From: JAAERC01 sp965602655
GTDB taxonomy: Bacteria; Zixibacteria; MSB-5A5; GN15; PGXB01
NCBI GenBank assembly: GCA_965602655.1
Contig: CBFCZE010000056.1
Span: 1-16,502, forward strand
Length of the DNA stretch: 16,502 bases
Direction: 5' to 3'
The first letter of the stretch is position 1, and each line of letters opens with the position of its first letter. The translations under genes and the position numbers were made by a program. Shown here piece after piece: positions 5,782-12,984 of the stretch. Under the pieces are notes generated by a model. That model ran no database searches, had not been told where the DNA came from, and worked only from the letters and a program-made list of their open reading frames with translations.

Positions 5782-6906
5782 ATGGAATCATATCGATTAA
5801 ATAGCCGTATTGTCGAGGGTGAAAAGGAATTTATGATACAAACTCTCAATGATATCGAGCAGGGAGTCGTAAAAACCTCGCTTTTTGTTGATGGTGAATT
5901 TCTTGATGCCGATATACTCCCGCATTCCGAAGAGATATCAGAGGATCAAATATTGGATATGATCAAGGCGGCGCATAGTGAAAAAAAATCGGAACTCGAA
6001 TATTTGCTTAGGTGTTTTAATGAAGTCATTGAACAGAGTTCGCCCGAGTTAATGCATCAGCTTGGAATCGCTTTGTATTACAAAAAACTATACTCCGAAA
6101 CAGAGCGGCTTTTCCGGACCGTTGCTAAGATTAGGCCGGATTTTCATGAAGCATGGTTTTATCTTTGCCGAACCGAATTGGCTTTGAGAAATTATGATGA
6201 AGCGGTGGAGGCCGGGAATAAGGCGGTGGAGTTAAAACCTTTGTATGCGGATTATCGTAATTGTCTGGGGGAAGCGTATCAGGGGACCGGAGCCTGTCGA
6301 AGAGCCATTATGGAATTTGAAGAATCTATCAAACAGAATGTTTATTATGCTGATGCTTATTTTAATCTGGCGATAACTTATATTTTAAATGAGGTTAATC
6401 GGGAGGACTATAATCTTTCCGGAGATTTTGCCACCCAGACGATCGATATGCTTAATAAGGCAGTATTGATTTATCCGTATTATAAGTGCCAGAATTATGA
6501 CAATGCCGTTACATATATCAAAGACGGCAATCCGAAGAAAGCATTTGCTCTATTGGTTGAGATTCGGCGAGATAAGGAAGAAAGGCAACGTCGCGAAAAA
6601 TCTTCCTTCTTCCAACGATTTCTAATGTATACCGATTGGGCAAATCAAAATAATATCTCGGACAGAATAGCATTCCTGAAAAAGGAAATAGGAAAAAATC
6701 CAGGCTACGTTGATCTTTATCATGAGTTGGCCGTATGCTATCTTCATCAATCGAAATTCGACTGGGAGCGGGGCGTCGATTATTTAAAAAAGGCACTGGA
6801 GATAAATCCCAAACTGAAAAAAGCCCTGAAAGCTCGTGAACTTGCCGAAGATCAGTTTTTGAAATTATCCGATACGGTTTTTGATATTTCGGAGAAAAAT
6901 TCATAG
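5782..6906 (+). CDS. TPR-repeat protein with uncharacterised N-terminal domain
   Basis: A 374-residue cytoplasmic protein (no signal peptide, no membrane helix). Residues 1-45 form a beta-rich module (YRLNSRIVEGEKEFMIQT, then VVKTSLFVDGEFLD) that I cannot name. A helical linker (about 50-88) leads to tetratricopeptide repeats at about 90-200 (for example PDFHEAWFYLCRTELALRNYDEAVEAGNKAVELKP split over two repeats), a less regular middle, and at least one further repeat at about 300-345 ending in ALEINPKLKKAL. TPRs mediate protein contacts, so a scaffold role for the polysaccharide machinery is plausible but inferred. GGAG at 5771-5774 is 7 nt before the ATG. The next gene, a tyrosine kinase, starts 11 nt after its stop with its SD overlapping that stop, suggesting coordinated translation of the two. 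Confidence 0.85.
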   Translation: MESYRLNSRIVEGEKEFMIQTLNDIEQGVVKTSLFVDGEFLDADILPHSEEISEDQILDMIKAAHSEKKSELEYLLRCFNEVIEQSSPELMHQLGIALYYKKLYSETERLFRTVAKIRPDFHEAWFYLCRTELALRNYDEAVEAGNKAVELKPLYADYRNCLGEAYQGTGACRRAIMEFEESIKQNVYYADAYFNLAITYILNEVNREDYNLSGDFATQTIDMLNKAVLIYPYYKCQNYDNAVTYIKDGNPKKAFALLVEIRRDKEERQRREKSSFFQRFLMYTDWANQNNISDRIAFLKKEIGKNPGYVDLYHELAVCYLHQSKFDWERGVDYLKKALEINPKLKKALKARELAEDQFLKLSDTVFDISEKNS

Positions 6907-6912
6907 GTGAGG
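6906..6912 (+). promoter_or_regulatory. Shine-Dalgarno deciding a TTG start
   Basis: GGTGAGG begins on the last base of the upstream TAG stop and ends 5 nt before the TTG at 6918. The ATG at 6913 is in another frame and meets a stop two codons later, so TTG is the believable start. Confidence 0.6.
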
Positions 6913-6917
6913 ATGTT

Positions 6918-7625
6918 TTGACCGGAAAATCAAAATTAGTTTCAATTCAGGATGTTTTCAATCCGGAGTCCCCGGAATCAGCCGAATTCCGCAGAATTCT
7001 GCATAATCTTGATAAATCAAAAAAGGGCGGCGATAAGCAGGTAATCCTGATAACATCGGCCACTTTATCTGAAGGAAAGTCCATAACCTCATCATTTTTG
7101 GCAATGACATCGGCCACTTATAAAAATAATAAAACTCTGTTAATTGATTTCGACCTGAGAAGACCGACTATACATAAGTTTTTTGGTATAAAACGCCTCG
7201 GCGGAGTTTCTGAGATAATAATTGATGGTCTGGCTCCCAAAAAGGCGGTGAAACCGACGAATTTGGATAAACTCGATTTGCTAACCGCCGGAAAATTTAC
7301 AGATAATACTTCGGAACTAATTAATGGTCCCAACGTTCATCGAATTATTGAGGAGATGAAGTTTTACTATGATACTATTATCGTTGATTCTCCGCCCCTG
7401 ATTCCGGTAATGGACACATTAATATTTATCGAAGAATTTGATGCTGTTTTGCTCGTTATTAAAGCTGGAGTCACCCAAAGGACAATTGTAAGCCGGGCTC
7501 GTGAAATGCTGGCCAATCATAACGGAAAACTTGTCGGTGTTATAATGAATAATCTGAAGAAATCGCTGCCATACTATTATGATCATAATTACTATGGCTA
7601 TAATTATAAATCTTCGGAAAAGTAG
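6918..7625 (+). CDS. Bacterial tyrosine kinase, CpsD/CapB type
   Basis: A 235-residue BY-kinase cytoplasmic domain of the P-loop MinD/ParA-like superfamily. The Walker A motif is A48-T-L-S-E-G-K54-S55, Walker A' is LLIDFDLRRP (74-83, with D77 and D79) and Walker B is TIIVDSPP (153-160, D157). The N-terminal oligomerisation helix keeps E23 and R26 but has H29 where the E-x2-R-x2-R motif has the second arginine. The tail (218-230) has seven tyrosines, as expected of the autophosphorylated cluster. Such kinases control polymer length and export by cycles of ring assembly and autophosphorylation. They need a membrane activator loop from a Wzz/CapA-type protein, which is neither fused here nor encoded nearby. 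The length matches stand-alone CpsD forms. The start is TTG. Confidence 0.92.
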   Translation: MTGKSKLVSIQDVFNPESPESAEFRRILHNLDKSKKGGDKQVILITSATLSEGKSITSSFLAMTSATYKNNKTLLIDFDLRRPTIHKFFGIKRLGGVSEIIIDGLAPKKAVKPTNLDKLDLLTAGKFTDNTSELINGPNVHRIIEEMKFYYDTIIVDSPPLIPVMDTLIFIEEFDAVLLVIKAGVTQRTIVSRAREMLANHNGKLVGVIMNNLKKSLPYYYDHNYYGYNYKSSEK

Positions 7626-7664
7626 CATTTCAGCCGGGCCAGGTATACACATATTTAAAATATA

Positions 7665-8528
7665 ATGTTTACGAATATTCTGACAGTTGATCTGGAAGAT
7701 TGGTTTGTTGTTGAGAATTTAAGACAAAAAATAAGTTCCGACCAGTGGGACCAATTTCCCTTACGGATTGAAGATACTACTCACCGTTTACTTGAGTTGT
7801 TTAACAAATATAATGTTCGGGCAACATTTTTTATACTTGGCTGGATAGCGAAAAAAATCCCTGATTTAATGGGTGAAATTGCCGGTTTTGGGCATGAGAT
7901 TGCCTGTCATAGTTATTGTCACACCAGAGTCGATCATCTCGGCGAGGATGCATTCAGGGATGATACTAAGCGGGCAATAGAGGTAATTACCAATGCTTCC
8001 GGTATTGTGCCAATAGGCTATCGAGCACCCAGTTGGTCAATTAATTCATCGGTTCCCTGGGCTTTTGAGATATTGGCTGAGCTGGGTTTCAAATATGATT
8101 CATCGATATTCCCAATAAAGCACGACATTTATGGCGAACCATCGGCTCCGCGACGAATATTCAGGATGAAACTAAAAAGCGGGCGGACTATTTATGAAAT
8201 ACCAGCTTCGACAATCAAATTATTTGGCAAAAATATGCCGGTTTGCGGTGGCGGATACCTGAGACATTCGCCATATTGGTACACAGCCAAAATGGTAAAA
8301 AAGCTTAACGAAGATAATCAACCGGCCGTAGTATATATTCATCCCTGGGAATTGGATGAGAAACAACCCCGGGTAGAAGGATTGAGTATGTTTCAGAAAT
8401 TCAGGCAGTATGGCTCGATATCGATACTACGAAAAAAAATAGAAAAACTGCTCAGCGAGTTTGATTTTATTCCGGCCGGTGATTATGTTAATATAATTGC
8501 AAGAAAAAAGATAGGATTTGAAAAATGA
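7665..8528 (+). CDS. Polysaccharide deacetylase (NodB fold, DUF3473/PEP-CTERM-locus type)
   Basis: A 287-residue NodB-fold carbohydrate esterase. The first motif is TVDLEDWF (7-14), typical of the deacetylases found with PEP-CTERM/exosortase exopolysaccharide loci. The metal-binding H82-S-x-x-H86 lies in HEIACHSYCH. R120-A-P-S-W is the third motif, and YIHPWELD (224-231) with H226 is the last, in the DUF3473-like C-terminal part. All expected catalytic residues are present. It should remove N-acetyl groups from polymer sugars during assembly or export. There is no signal peptide, so it likely acts at the cytoplasmic side or on lipid-linked precursors, as is usual for this subtype. The last four bases overlap the start of the next gene (ATGA), showing translational coupling. 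The SD is weak. Confidence 0.92.
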   Translation: MFTNILTVDLEDWFVVENLRQKISSDQWDQFPLRIEDTTHRLLELFNKYNVRATFFILGWIAKKIPDLMGEIAGFGHEIACHSYCHTRVDHLGEDAFRDDTKRAIEVITNASGIVPIGYRAPSWSINSSVPWAFEILAELGFKYDSSIFPIKHDIYGEPSAPRRIFRMKLKSGRTIYEIPASTIKLFGKNMPVCGGGYLRHSPYWYTAKMVKKLNEDNQPAVVYIHPWELDEKQPRVEGLSMFQKFRQYGSISILRKKIEKLLSEFDFIPAGDYVNIIARKKIGFEK

Positions 8529-9622
8529 CAGTAAATGGGAAAGTTGCCGTATTAAAGACCGATTCGGCAAATGTTTTAGACGATTATAGGAAATTATTGG
8601 AGTTAATTAATTACAAATCAATTCTGGATTTTGACAAAGAAACAATAATAAAACTTAACCTCTCCTGGACAAAATATTTTCCTGCCTGTTCTTCTCAACC
8701 CTGGCAGGTTGAAGGAGTGGCTAAAACATTTACCGAAGATGGTTTCCCAACCGAAAAACTCATTCCGGTCGAAAACAAAACGGTTGTTACCAATCCGATA
8801 AAGGGGGCGCAGAACAATCTCTGGCTGCCCGTATTAAAAAAGTATGGCCTGGGTTATACACCACTCCCGGATGTTGAGTGGGTGGTTTATAATTTCAAAG
8901 AAAAATTGCTGAAACTTAACGATATCTTTCCGGAGGGAATTCAGATTCCCAAGATGTATATCGGCAAGCAGATTGTTCATCTACCAACCGTTAAAACGCA
9001 TGGTCACTCGACAACGACCGGCGCCATAAAAAACTCTTTTGGCGGTCTGCTCAAGGAAGTGCGTCATTATGCGCATAAATATATGCATGAGGTTCTGGTT
9101 GATTTAATGTTGATGCAAAAAGAGCTTCATCCCAATATTCTGGCAGTTATGGATGGCACTGTTTGTGGCGACGGCGCCGGACCTCGAACAATGACACCTC
9201 ATTCAAAAAACTTTATCCTGGCCTCGGGTGATTCGGTCGCCATAGATTCCGTTGCGGCAAAAATGATGGGCTTTGATCCGATGAGTATTCCGTATATCAG
9301 GATGTGTCATGAACGCGGACTTGGTGTTGGCGAGCCGTCTAAAATAGAAATTCTTGGTTACGATATTTCAAAAGTAGATTTTGGTTTCGAGACCAAGCGC
9401 TCTTTTGTTATCTGGGGTGATCAGCTTTTACGGAAAGGACCGCTCAAATTTCTGGAAAAAATTGCCCTGCATTCTCCGCTGGTTGTCTGGGCTCCTGTGG
9501 CCAGCAATATTTATCATGACTGGTTATGGTATCCAACGGTGGGAAAATCTATCATAAGAGAATTTTCGTCGACCGAGTGGGGAAAACTGTTTAAAAAATA
9601 TAAGAATTCCTCAGTTTTTTAG
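8525..9622 (+). CDS. DUF362 domain protein
   Basis: A 365-residue soluble protein. The segment IVHLPTVKTHGHSTTTGAIKNSFGG (about 150-174) and the later SGDSVAIDSVAAKMMGFDPMSIPYI (about 235-260) are the two hallmark blocks of DUF362 proteins. Many family members carry a C-terminal ferredoxin domain; this one does not, having few cysteines and no C-x2-C-x2-C pattern. The family has no generally agreed reaction. AGGA at 8513-8516 is 8 nt before the ATG, and the gene overlaps the deacetylase by 4 nt, so it almost certainly serves the same pathway. A role in modifying or activating a polymer precursor is a guess. It closes the exopolysaccharide block; a 97-nt gap with a promoter-like stretch follows. 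Confidence 0.88.
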   Translation: MTVNGKVAVLKTDSANVLDDYRKLLELINYKSILDFDKETIIKLNLSWTKYFPACSSQPWQVEGVAKTFTEDGFPTEKLIPVENKTVVTNPIKGAQNNLWLPVLKKYGLGYTPLPDVEWVVYNFKEKLLKLNDIFPEGIQIPKMYIGKQIVHLPTVKTHGHSTTTGAIKNSFGGLLKEVRHYAHKYMHEVLVDLMLMQKELHPNILAVMDGTVCGDGAGPRTMTPHSKNFILASGDSVAIDSVAAKMMGFDPMSIPYIRMCHERGLGVGEPSKIEILGYDISKVDFGFETKRSFVIWGDQLLRKGPLKFLEKIALHSPLVVWAPVASNIYHDWLWYPTVGKSIIREFSSTEWGKLFKKYKNSSVF

Positions 9623-9672
9623 TCGTTTTAAGTTTTGGTAAAGAAATTTTAATTATATATTGACTACAAGTG

Positions 9673-9678
9673 TATAAT
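9673..9678 (+). promoter_or_regulatory. Possible -10 element upstream of secreted protein gene
   Basis: A perfect TATAAT stands 41 nt before the ATG in an AT-rich gap. The best -35 at 18 nt (TTAATT, 9649-9654) matches only three of six positions, and the TTGACT at 9660-9665 is too close. Low certainty. Confidence 0.25.
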
Positions 9679-9719
9679 TTATAAATATTTGGAAAAGCAA
9701 TATTGTCGGAGGATGCGAT

Positions 9720-10406
9720 ATGTTTAAAAGGCTATTGATAGGTTTTCTTATTTTAATACTGGCGGTAAACATTGCAGGCGCCAGAAAAAGAAGTAAGGCC
9801 GGTAAAATTGATGACGGTGTTTATACTGATGCCAAATTTAATTTTAGTTTTAGTATAAATGGTACCTGGGACACCTCAATAAAAAAAGGTAAAAAGCCGG
9901 TTCGGATTACTCTTGTCAAAAAGGAATATGATATCCCGATGCATTTCCAGCATGTGCCGACCTATACAACGATTCCGAAGATTACTGTATATGCGGACAC
10001 GTCATCTTTGGGTTTGAAACAGTTTGTCGATTCGCTGCTGGCAGATAAATTTAAATCTTCGCAGAAGAAAGACATTTTATCCGAATTTAAATTGATCTTT
10101 GGCGATTTTACATTAAAAAAGAACTCCGAAAAAACTATTGGTGATTTGGTTGGCCATAAGATTTCCGGCGAACAAAAATATACGATGCGAGTTACATCGG
10201 CCGGTACGGGCGGCGATGAAATGTCGGGGACTTTTGGGGAGTATGATGTTGTCTCCGATTTTTATGCCGGTTCAATCTTTTTCGCCAAGCAGGGCAATAC
10301 AATTGTGATGATGCATTTTATCTGTGAATCAAGATATTTTGAAATGCTGGATCTTGATTTTGAAAAAATAGTCAAGACCTTCAAATTTGGTGATACCAAG
10401 GGATAA
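9720..10406 (+). CDS. Secreted protein of unknown function
   Basis: A 228-residue protein with a clear signal peptide: positive MFKR, a hydrophobic core (about 5-18) and a likely cleavage near AGA at 19-21. No lipobox cysteine follows, so it should be soluble in the periplasm or exported. After a basic linker the mature part begins DGVYTDAKFNFSFSING-TW, a pattern like the first strands of PsbP-like or DUF1795-type beta-sandwich proteins; this resemblance is weak and I do not assign the family. The end (LDFEKIVKTFKF) also fits such folds. GGAGG at 9708-9712 is 7 nt before the ATG, a strong site. Gaps of 97 and 104 nt flank it, so it may be a single-gene unit between the exopolysaccharide block and the lapA-mutL run. 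Confidence 0.8.
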   Translation: MFKRLLIGFLILILAVNIAGARKRSKAGKIDDGVYTDAKFNFSFSINGTWDTSIKKGKKPVRITLVKKEYDIPMHFQHVPTYTTIPKITVYADTSSLGLKQFVDSLLADKFKSSQKKDILSEFKLIFGDFTLKKNSEKTIGDLVGHKISGEQKYTMRVTSAGTGGDEMSGTFGEYDVVSDFYAGSIFFAKQGNTIVMMHFICESRYFEMLDLDFEKIVKTFKFGDTKG

Positions 10407-10433
10407 AGTATAGAAAAATAGATTTATGGCCGG

Positions 10434-10468
10434 CTGAATTATTTTATTTTAGGAATTATAAATACCTA
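10434..10468 (+). promoter_or_regulatory. Promoter-like site with overlapping dyad before lapA
   Basis: TATAAA at 10457-10462 has a weak CTGAAT -35 (10434-10439) at 17-nt spacing. A 19-nt interrupted palindrome, TAGG-N-ATT-N3-AAT-N-CCTA (10450-10468), is centred on the -10. Such an arrangement suits repression by a dimeric regulator. This is inference from pattern alone. Confidence 0.3.
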
Positions 10469-10485
10469 ATCGGCGGTCTTAATTT

Positions 10486-10506
10486 TTCCTAAACCCTCCA
10501 AGGAGG
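10486..10506 (+). promoter_or_regulatory. lapA ribosome-binding site preceded by anti-SD sequences
   Basis: AAGGAGG (10500-10506) is the strong SD, only 4 nt from the ATG. CCTCC directly before it, and TTTCCT starting near 10486, can each pair with the SD (GGAGG or AGGAAA), giving short alternative hairpins that would hide it. Confidence 0.4.
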
Positions 10507-10510
10507 AAAT

Positions 10511-10846
10511 ATGTGGGTATTCAGGTCTTTTCTTATATTGGTGATTATTGGTATCATTATCGGGTTTGCTCAGTTCAATAGCGGACTGGAGCAAAAAGTC
10601 GATATTAATTTAATCTGGGCGCAAAGAGCTAATGTGCCGTTATTGACGGTTATTTTCTGGTCATTTACTTTGGGGGCGCTGGTTTCATGGCTGCTGTTTG
10701 TTTCTATCTATCTTAAACAATCAACGCAGTTAAATAAGGCCAACCGAGAGATCAAGGGGTACAGGGATGAGGTTACGGCACTGAGAAACAGGCCTATTGA
10801 GGAGACAAAAAACCTACTTGAAAAAAAGAACGGTCTCAGGGAGTAA
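10511..10846 (+). CDS. lapA: LapA-domain inner-membrane protein (DUF1049)
   Basis: A 111-residue membrane protein of the LapA/YciS family. It has two transmembrane helices at about residues 5-23 and 43-66, separated by the short QFNSGLEQKVDINLIWAQ loop that is typical of the family. A charged, coiled-coil-like cytoplasmic tail follows (about 70-111). In E. coli, LapA is encoded beside LapB and takes part in lipopolysaccharide homeostasis through LpxC turnover by FtsH. The gene directly downstream here is a LapB-like TPR protein 3 nt away, which strongly supports the assignment. Whether this organism makes true LPS is not shown by the window. Confidence 0.85.
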   Translation: MWVFRSFLILVIIGIIIGFAQFNSGLEQKVDINLIWAQRANVPLLTVIFWSFTLGALVSWLLFVSIYLKQSTQLNKANREIKGYRDEVTALRNRPIEETKNLLEKKNGLRE

Positions 10847-10849
10847 TGG

Positions 10850-11992
10850 ATGGAGACATTATTAATTGTTTTTCTGCTGGCCGTTCTGGCCCTGATAATA
10901 ATTTATTTTTATTATGATAGATATCGCAAAGTCAAAAAGGGGAAGGATCCCCAGCCTTATATCGAAGGACTGAGAGCCCTATTAGAAGGCAAAGACGAAT
11001 TAGCTTTTGCCAAGTTTCGTGACGTAGTCTCCGAGGACAGTTCCAATATTGACGCCTATATACGAATTGGCAATATTCTCAGGAAGTATGATAAGTTTGA
11101 AAATGCCCTGCAGATTCATAAAGATTTAACTCTAAGACATGGGCTGGAGGATGCGCAAAAGGTAACCATTCTTGATTCGGTGGCCGAAGATTATATTAAG
11201 CTTAAGGATTTTCAGGCGGCTAAGAATATATTGGTTGAGGCAATCAGACTTGATGGGAACGACCGGCGACTGACCAAAAAACTGATTAAGGTTCTGTTAA
11301 AACTTGAAGATTGGGATGCCGCTTTTAATATCAGACAGAAGCTTGCCAAATTGTCGCCAGAGGAAAAGGGAGAGGGTAATCTGGCAATATATAAATTTCT
11401 TCAGGGACGAAAATTATTTGACAAAAAGAAATATCATGACGCCCGTTTGGTATTTAAGGAAGCTATAAATATTAATGCCGGTTGTGTCCCGGCCTATATT
11501 TGGATTGGCGATTCATACCTGGCCGAGAACAGATTAGAGAATGCTGTGGCCGTCTGGAACGATATGATAAAGGCGGCGGCGGATGAGTCTTTCCTGGTTC
11601 TGGAAAGATTGGAAAAGGCGCTTTTTGAATTGGGGAAATTCGGGGCCATTTCAGATATCTGCCGAGATATCCTCAGCGTATCAACTGATAATATAGACGC
11701 CCGTTTAACCTTGGCTGAATATCACAATAAAAAGGGTGAATACCCTCTGGCTATTGAGCATCTTCGAGTGGCGGCGGAAAATCATCCCGATTCGTTCCGA
11801 CCGGTTCTAGATTTGGCCAGGTTATATCTTGTAACCGATGATAAAAAGAAACTCAAAGAGTTATTGGATTATATGAGCGAGCGCCGGGAATCTGTGGAAC
11901 TGGGATTTAGGTGCCGCGTCTGTGATTATAAATCGGCCGAAAAAATATGGCTTTGTCCCTCCTGTCAGACGGCCGATAGCTTTATAAGATAA
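10850..11992 (+). CDS. lapB: LapB-like TPR protein with C-terminal zinc ribbon
   Basis: A 380-residue protein with the full LapB/YciM layout: an N-terminal membrane anchor (about 2-20), tandem TPRs (about 35-330; for example YHDARLVFKEAININAG, NRLENAVAVWNDMIKAA and GEYPLAIEHLRVAAENHPD) and a rubredoxin-type metal ribbon with C355-x2-C358 and C369-x2-C372. The E. coli protein has the same order and nearly the same length. There it works with FtsH to set LpxC levels and coordinates LPS assembly at the inner membrane. By analogy this one should act at the inner-membrane cytoplasmic face. AGGGAG (10838-10843) lies 6 nt before the ATG. The stop codon shares one base with the next start, so the two are coupled. 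Confidence 0.88.
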   Translation: METLLIVFLLAVLALIIIYFYYDRYRKVKKGKDPQPYIEGLRALLEGKDELAFAKFRDVVSEDSSNIDAYIRIGNILRKYDKFENALQIHKDLTLRHGLEDAQKVTILDSVAEDYIKLKDFQAAKNILVEAIRLDGNDRRLTKKLIKVLLKLEDWDAAFNIRQKLAKLSPEEKGEGNLAIYKFLQGRKLFDKKKYHDARLVFKEAININAGCVPAYIWIGDSYLAENRLENAVAVWNDMIKAAADESFLVLERLEKALFELGKFGAISDICRDILSVSTDNIDARLTLAEYHNKKGEYPLAIEHLRVAAENHPDSFRPVLDLARLYLVTDDKKKLKELLDYMSERRESVELGFRCRVCDYKSAEKIWLCPSCQTADSFIR

Positions 11993-12984
11993 TGTTTCGA
12001 ATATTAATATTTCTTTTAGGTCTGATTATACTATTCTCTTCTGTTTCGGCCTCACCAATTGATGATATGATAAAAAAGGGCCGAATCGAAGAGGCGCGCC
12101 AGGAAATTGCACGGCTTTCCACGGCATCGCTGAGGGATGGAAATCTGTTACACTTCCAGGCGCTTATTGAAGAAGATGGTGAGTCATCGTTTCAATTTCT
12201 GGAAGCGGCAATTGGGGCCGGATTATCTCCGGAATTTTTAGAAGAAAATACTTTTATGATGGCCCTGTTTTATATGGTCGAGGGGGATTATAAAAAGTTG
12301 GAAACGACGGCATCGGCTTATTTGCAGTGGTGGGAGAATGGCCGCTATCGCTCGGATATGCTCAGACTGGATGCATTTGCCAATCTGCGCAACGATAAAA
12401 AAGAACTCGCCAACCGGCTTTTGGGAAATTTAATAAATGAAAATGAAGGTACGGCAACAGGTGCCATCGGTCTTTTGGATCGAGCCGCGGTGCTGTATGA
12501 CAAGGAAGCATATATTCAGGCTCAAAATATTTGCCGTCGGCTGGCTAATACCCGTTTTGATAATGTGATTGCGCCGGCTTTATATATGTTGTCTTATTAT
12601 GCCATAGAACAAAACAGAATCGATGACGCTATACTCTATTACAATCTTCTTAAGGAAGGTTATCCTCATGCAATAGGATTAGATGATTTGGTGGATAAAT
12701 TTACCGGAATAGAAAGTAAGAATAAAAATCAAACGGCTGAGGAGATAACCGGTACTTTTTACTCGGTTCAAGTGGGTGTTTTTTCTGTTAGAGACAATGC
12801 CAAAACATTATCCCGATCGATGAAAAAATATGGCAAAAAAGTGGAAGTCAAAGAGAAGAAAATCTCCGAGAAAAACTATTTTGTCGTTTATGTCGGCCGT
12901 TTTAAATCGACCGACGACGCAATCGCTTTCAAGACGATTTTAGAAAAATCAGAAAATGAAGCGTTCCAGGTTGTGGCCAGATGA
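11992..12984 (+). CDS. Secreted SPOR-domain protein with TPR-like repeats
   Basis: A 330-residue exported protein. The signal peptide is about 1-20 (FRILIFLLGLIILFSSVSA). The middle (about 25-240) is helical with TPR-like units such as ALYMLSYYAIEQNRIDDAILYYNLLKEGYP. The C-terminal SPOR domain occupies about 254-330, with the first strand FYSVQVGVFSVRDNA and the later YFVVYVGRFKSTDDA. SPOR domains bind denuded glycan strands of septal peptidoglycan, so the protein probably sits in the periplasm at the division site or in the outer-membrane-peptidoglycan layer. It starts inside the stop of lapB (TAATG) with no good SD, hence translational re-initiation, and its end overlaps mutS by 4 nt. Confidence 0.87.
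   Translation: MFRILIFLLGLIILFSSVSASPIDDMIKKGRIEEARQEIARLSTASLRDGNLLHFQALIEEDGESSFQFLEAAIGAGLSPEFLEENTFMMALFYMVEGDYKKLETTASAYLQWWENGRYRSDMLRLDAFANLRNDKKELANRLLGNLINENEGTATGAIGLLDRAAVLYDKEAYIQAQNICRRLANTRFDNVIAPALYMLSYYAIEQNRIDDAILYYNLLKEGYPHAIGLDDLVDKFTGIESKNKNQTAEEITGTFYSVQVGVFSVRDNAKTLSRSMKKYGKKVEVKEKKISEKNYFVVYVGRFKSTDDAIAFKTILEKSENEAFQVVAR

Noticed and set aside
6518..6904. 128-codon open frame on the minus strand
   Set aside because: It lies wholly inside the TPR gene, has no SD or recognisable protein pattern, and reads as antisense shadow. The same holds for the other minus-strand frames in the window.
6918..7625. ParA/MinD partition or division ATPase
   Set aside because: Walker A' LLIDFDLRRP, the N-terminal helix, the tyrosine-rich tail and the exopolysaccharide context all favour a BY-kinase.
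4669..9622. Full PEP-CTERM/exosortase system
   Set aside because: The deacetylase type fits such loci, but no exosortase, PEP-CTERM protein or Wzz-type gene is present in the window.
9660..9678. TTGACT and TATAAT as a promoter pair before the secreted-protein gene
   Set aside because: The spacing is only 7 nt; the two cannot act as -35 and -10 of one promoter.
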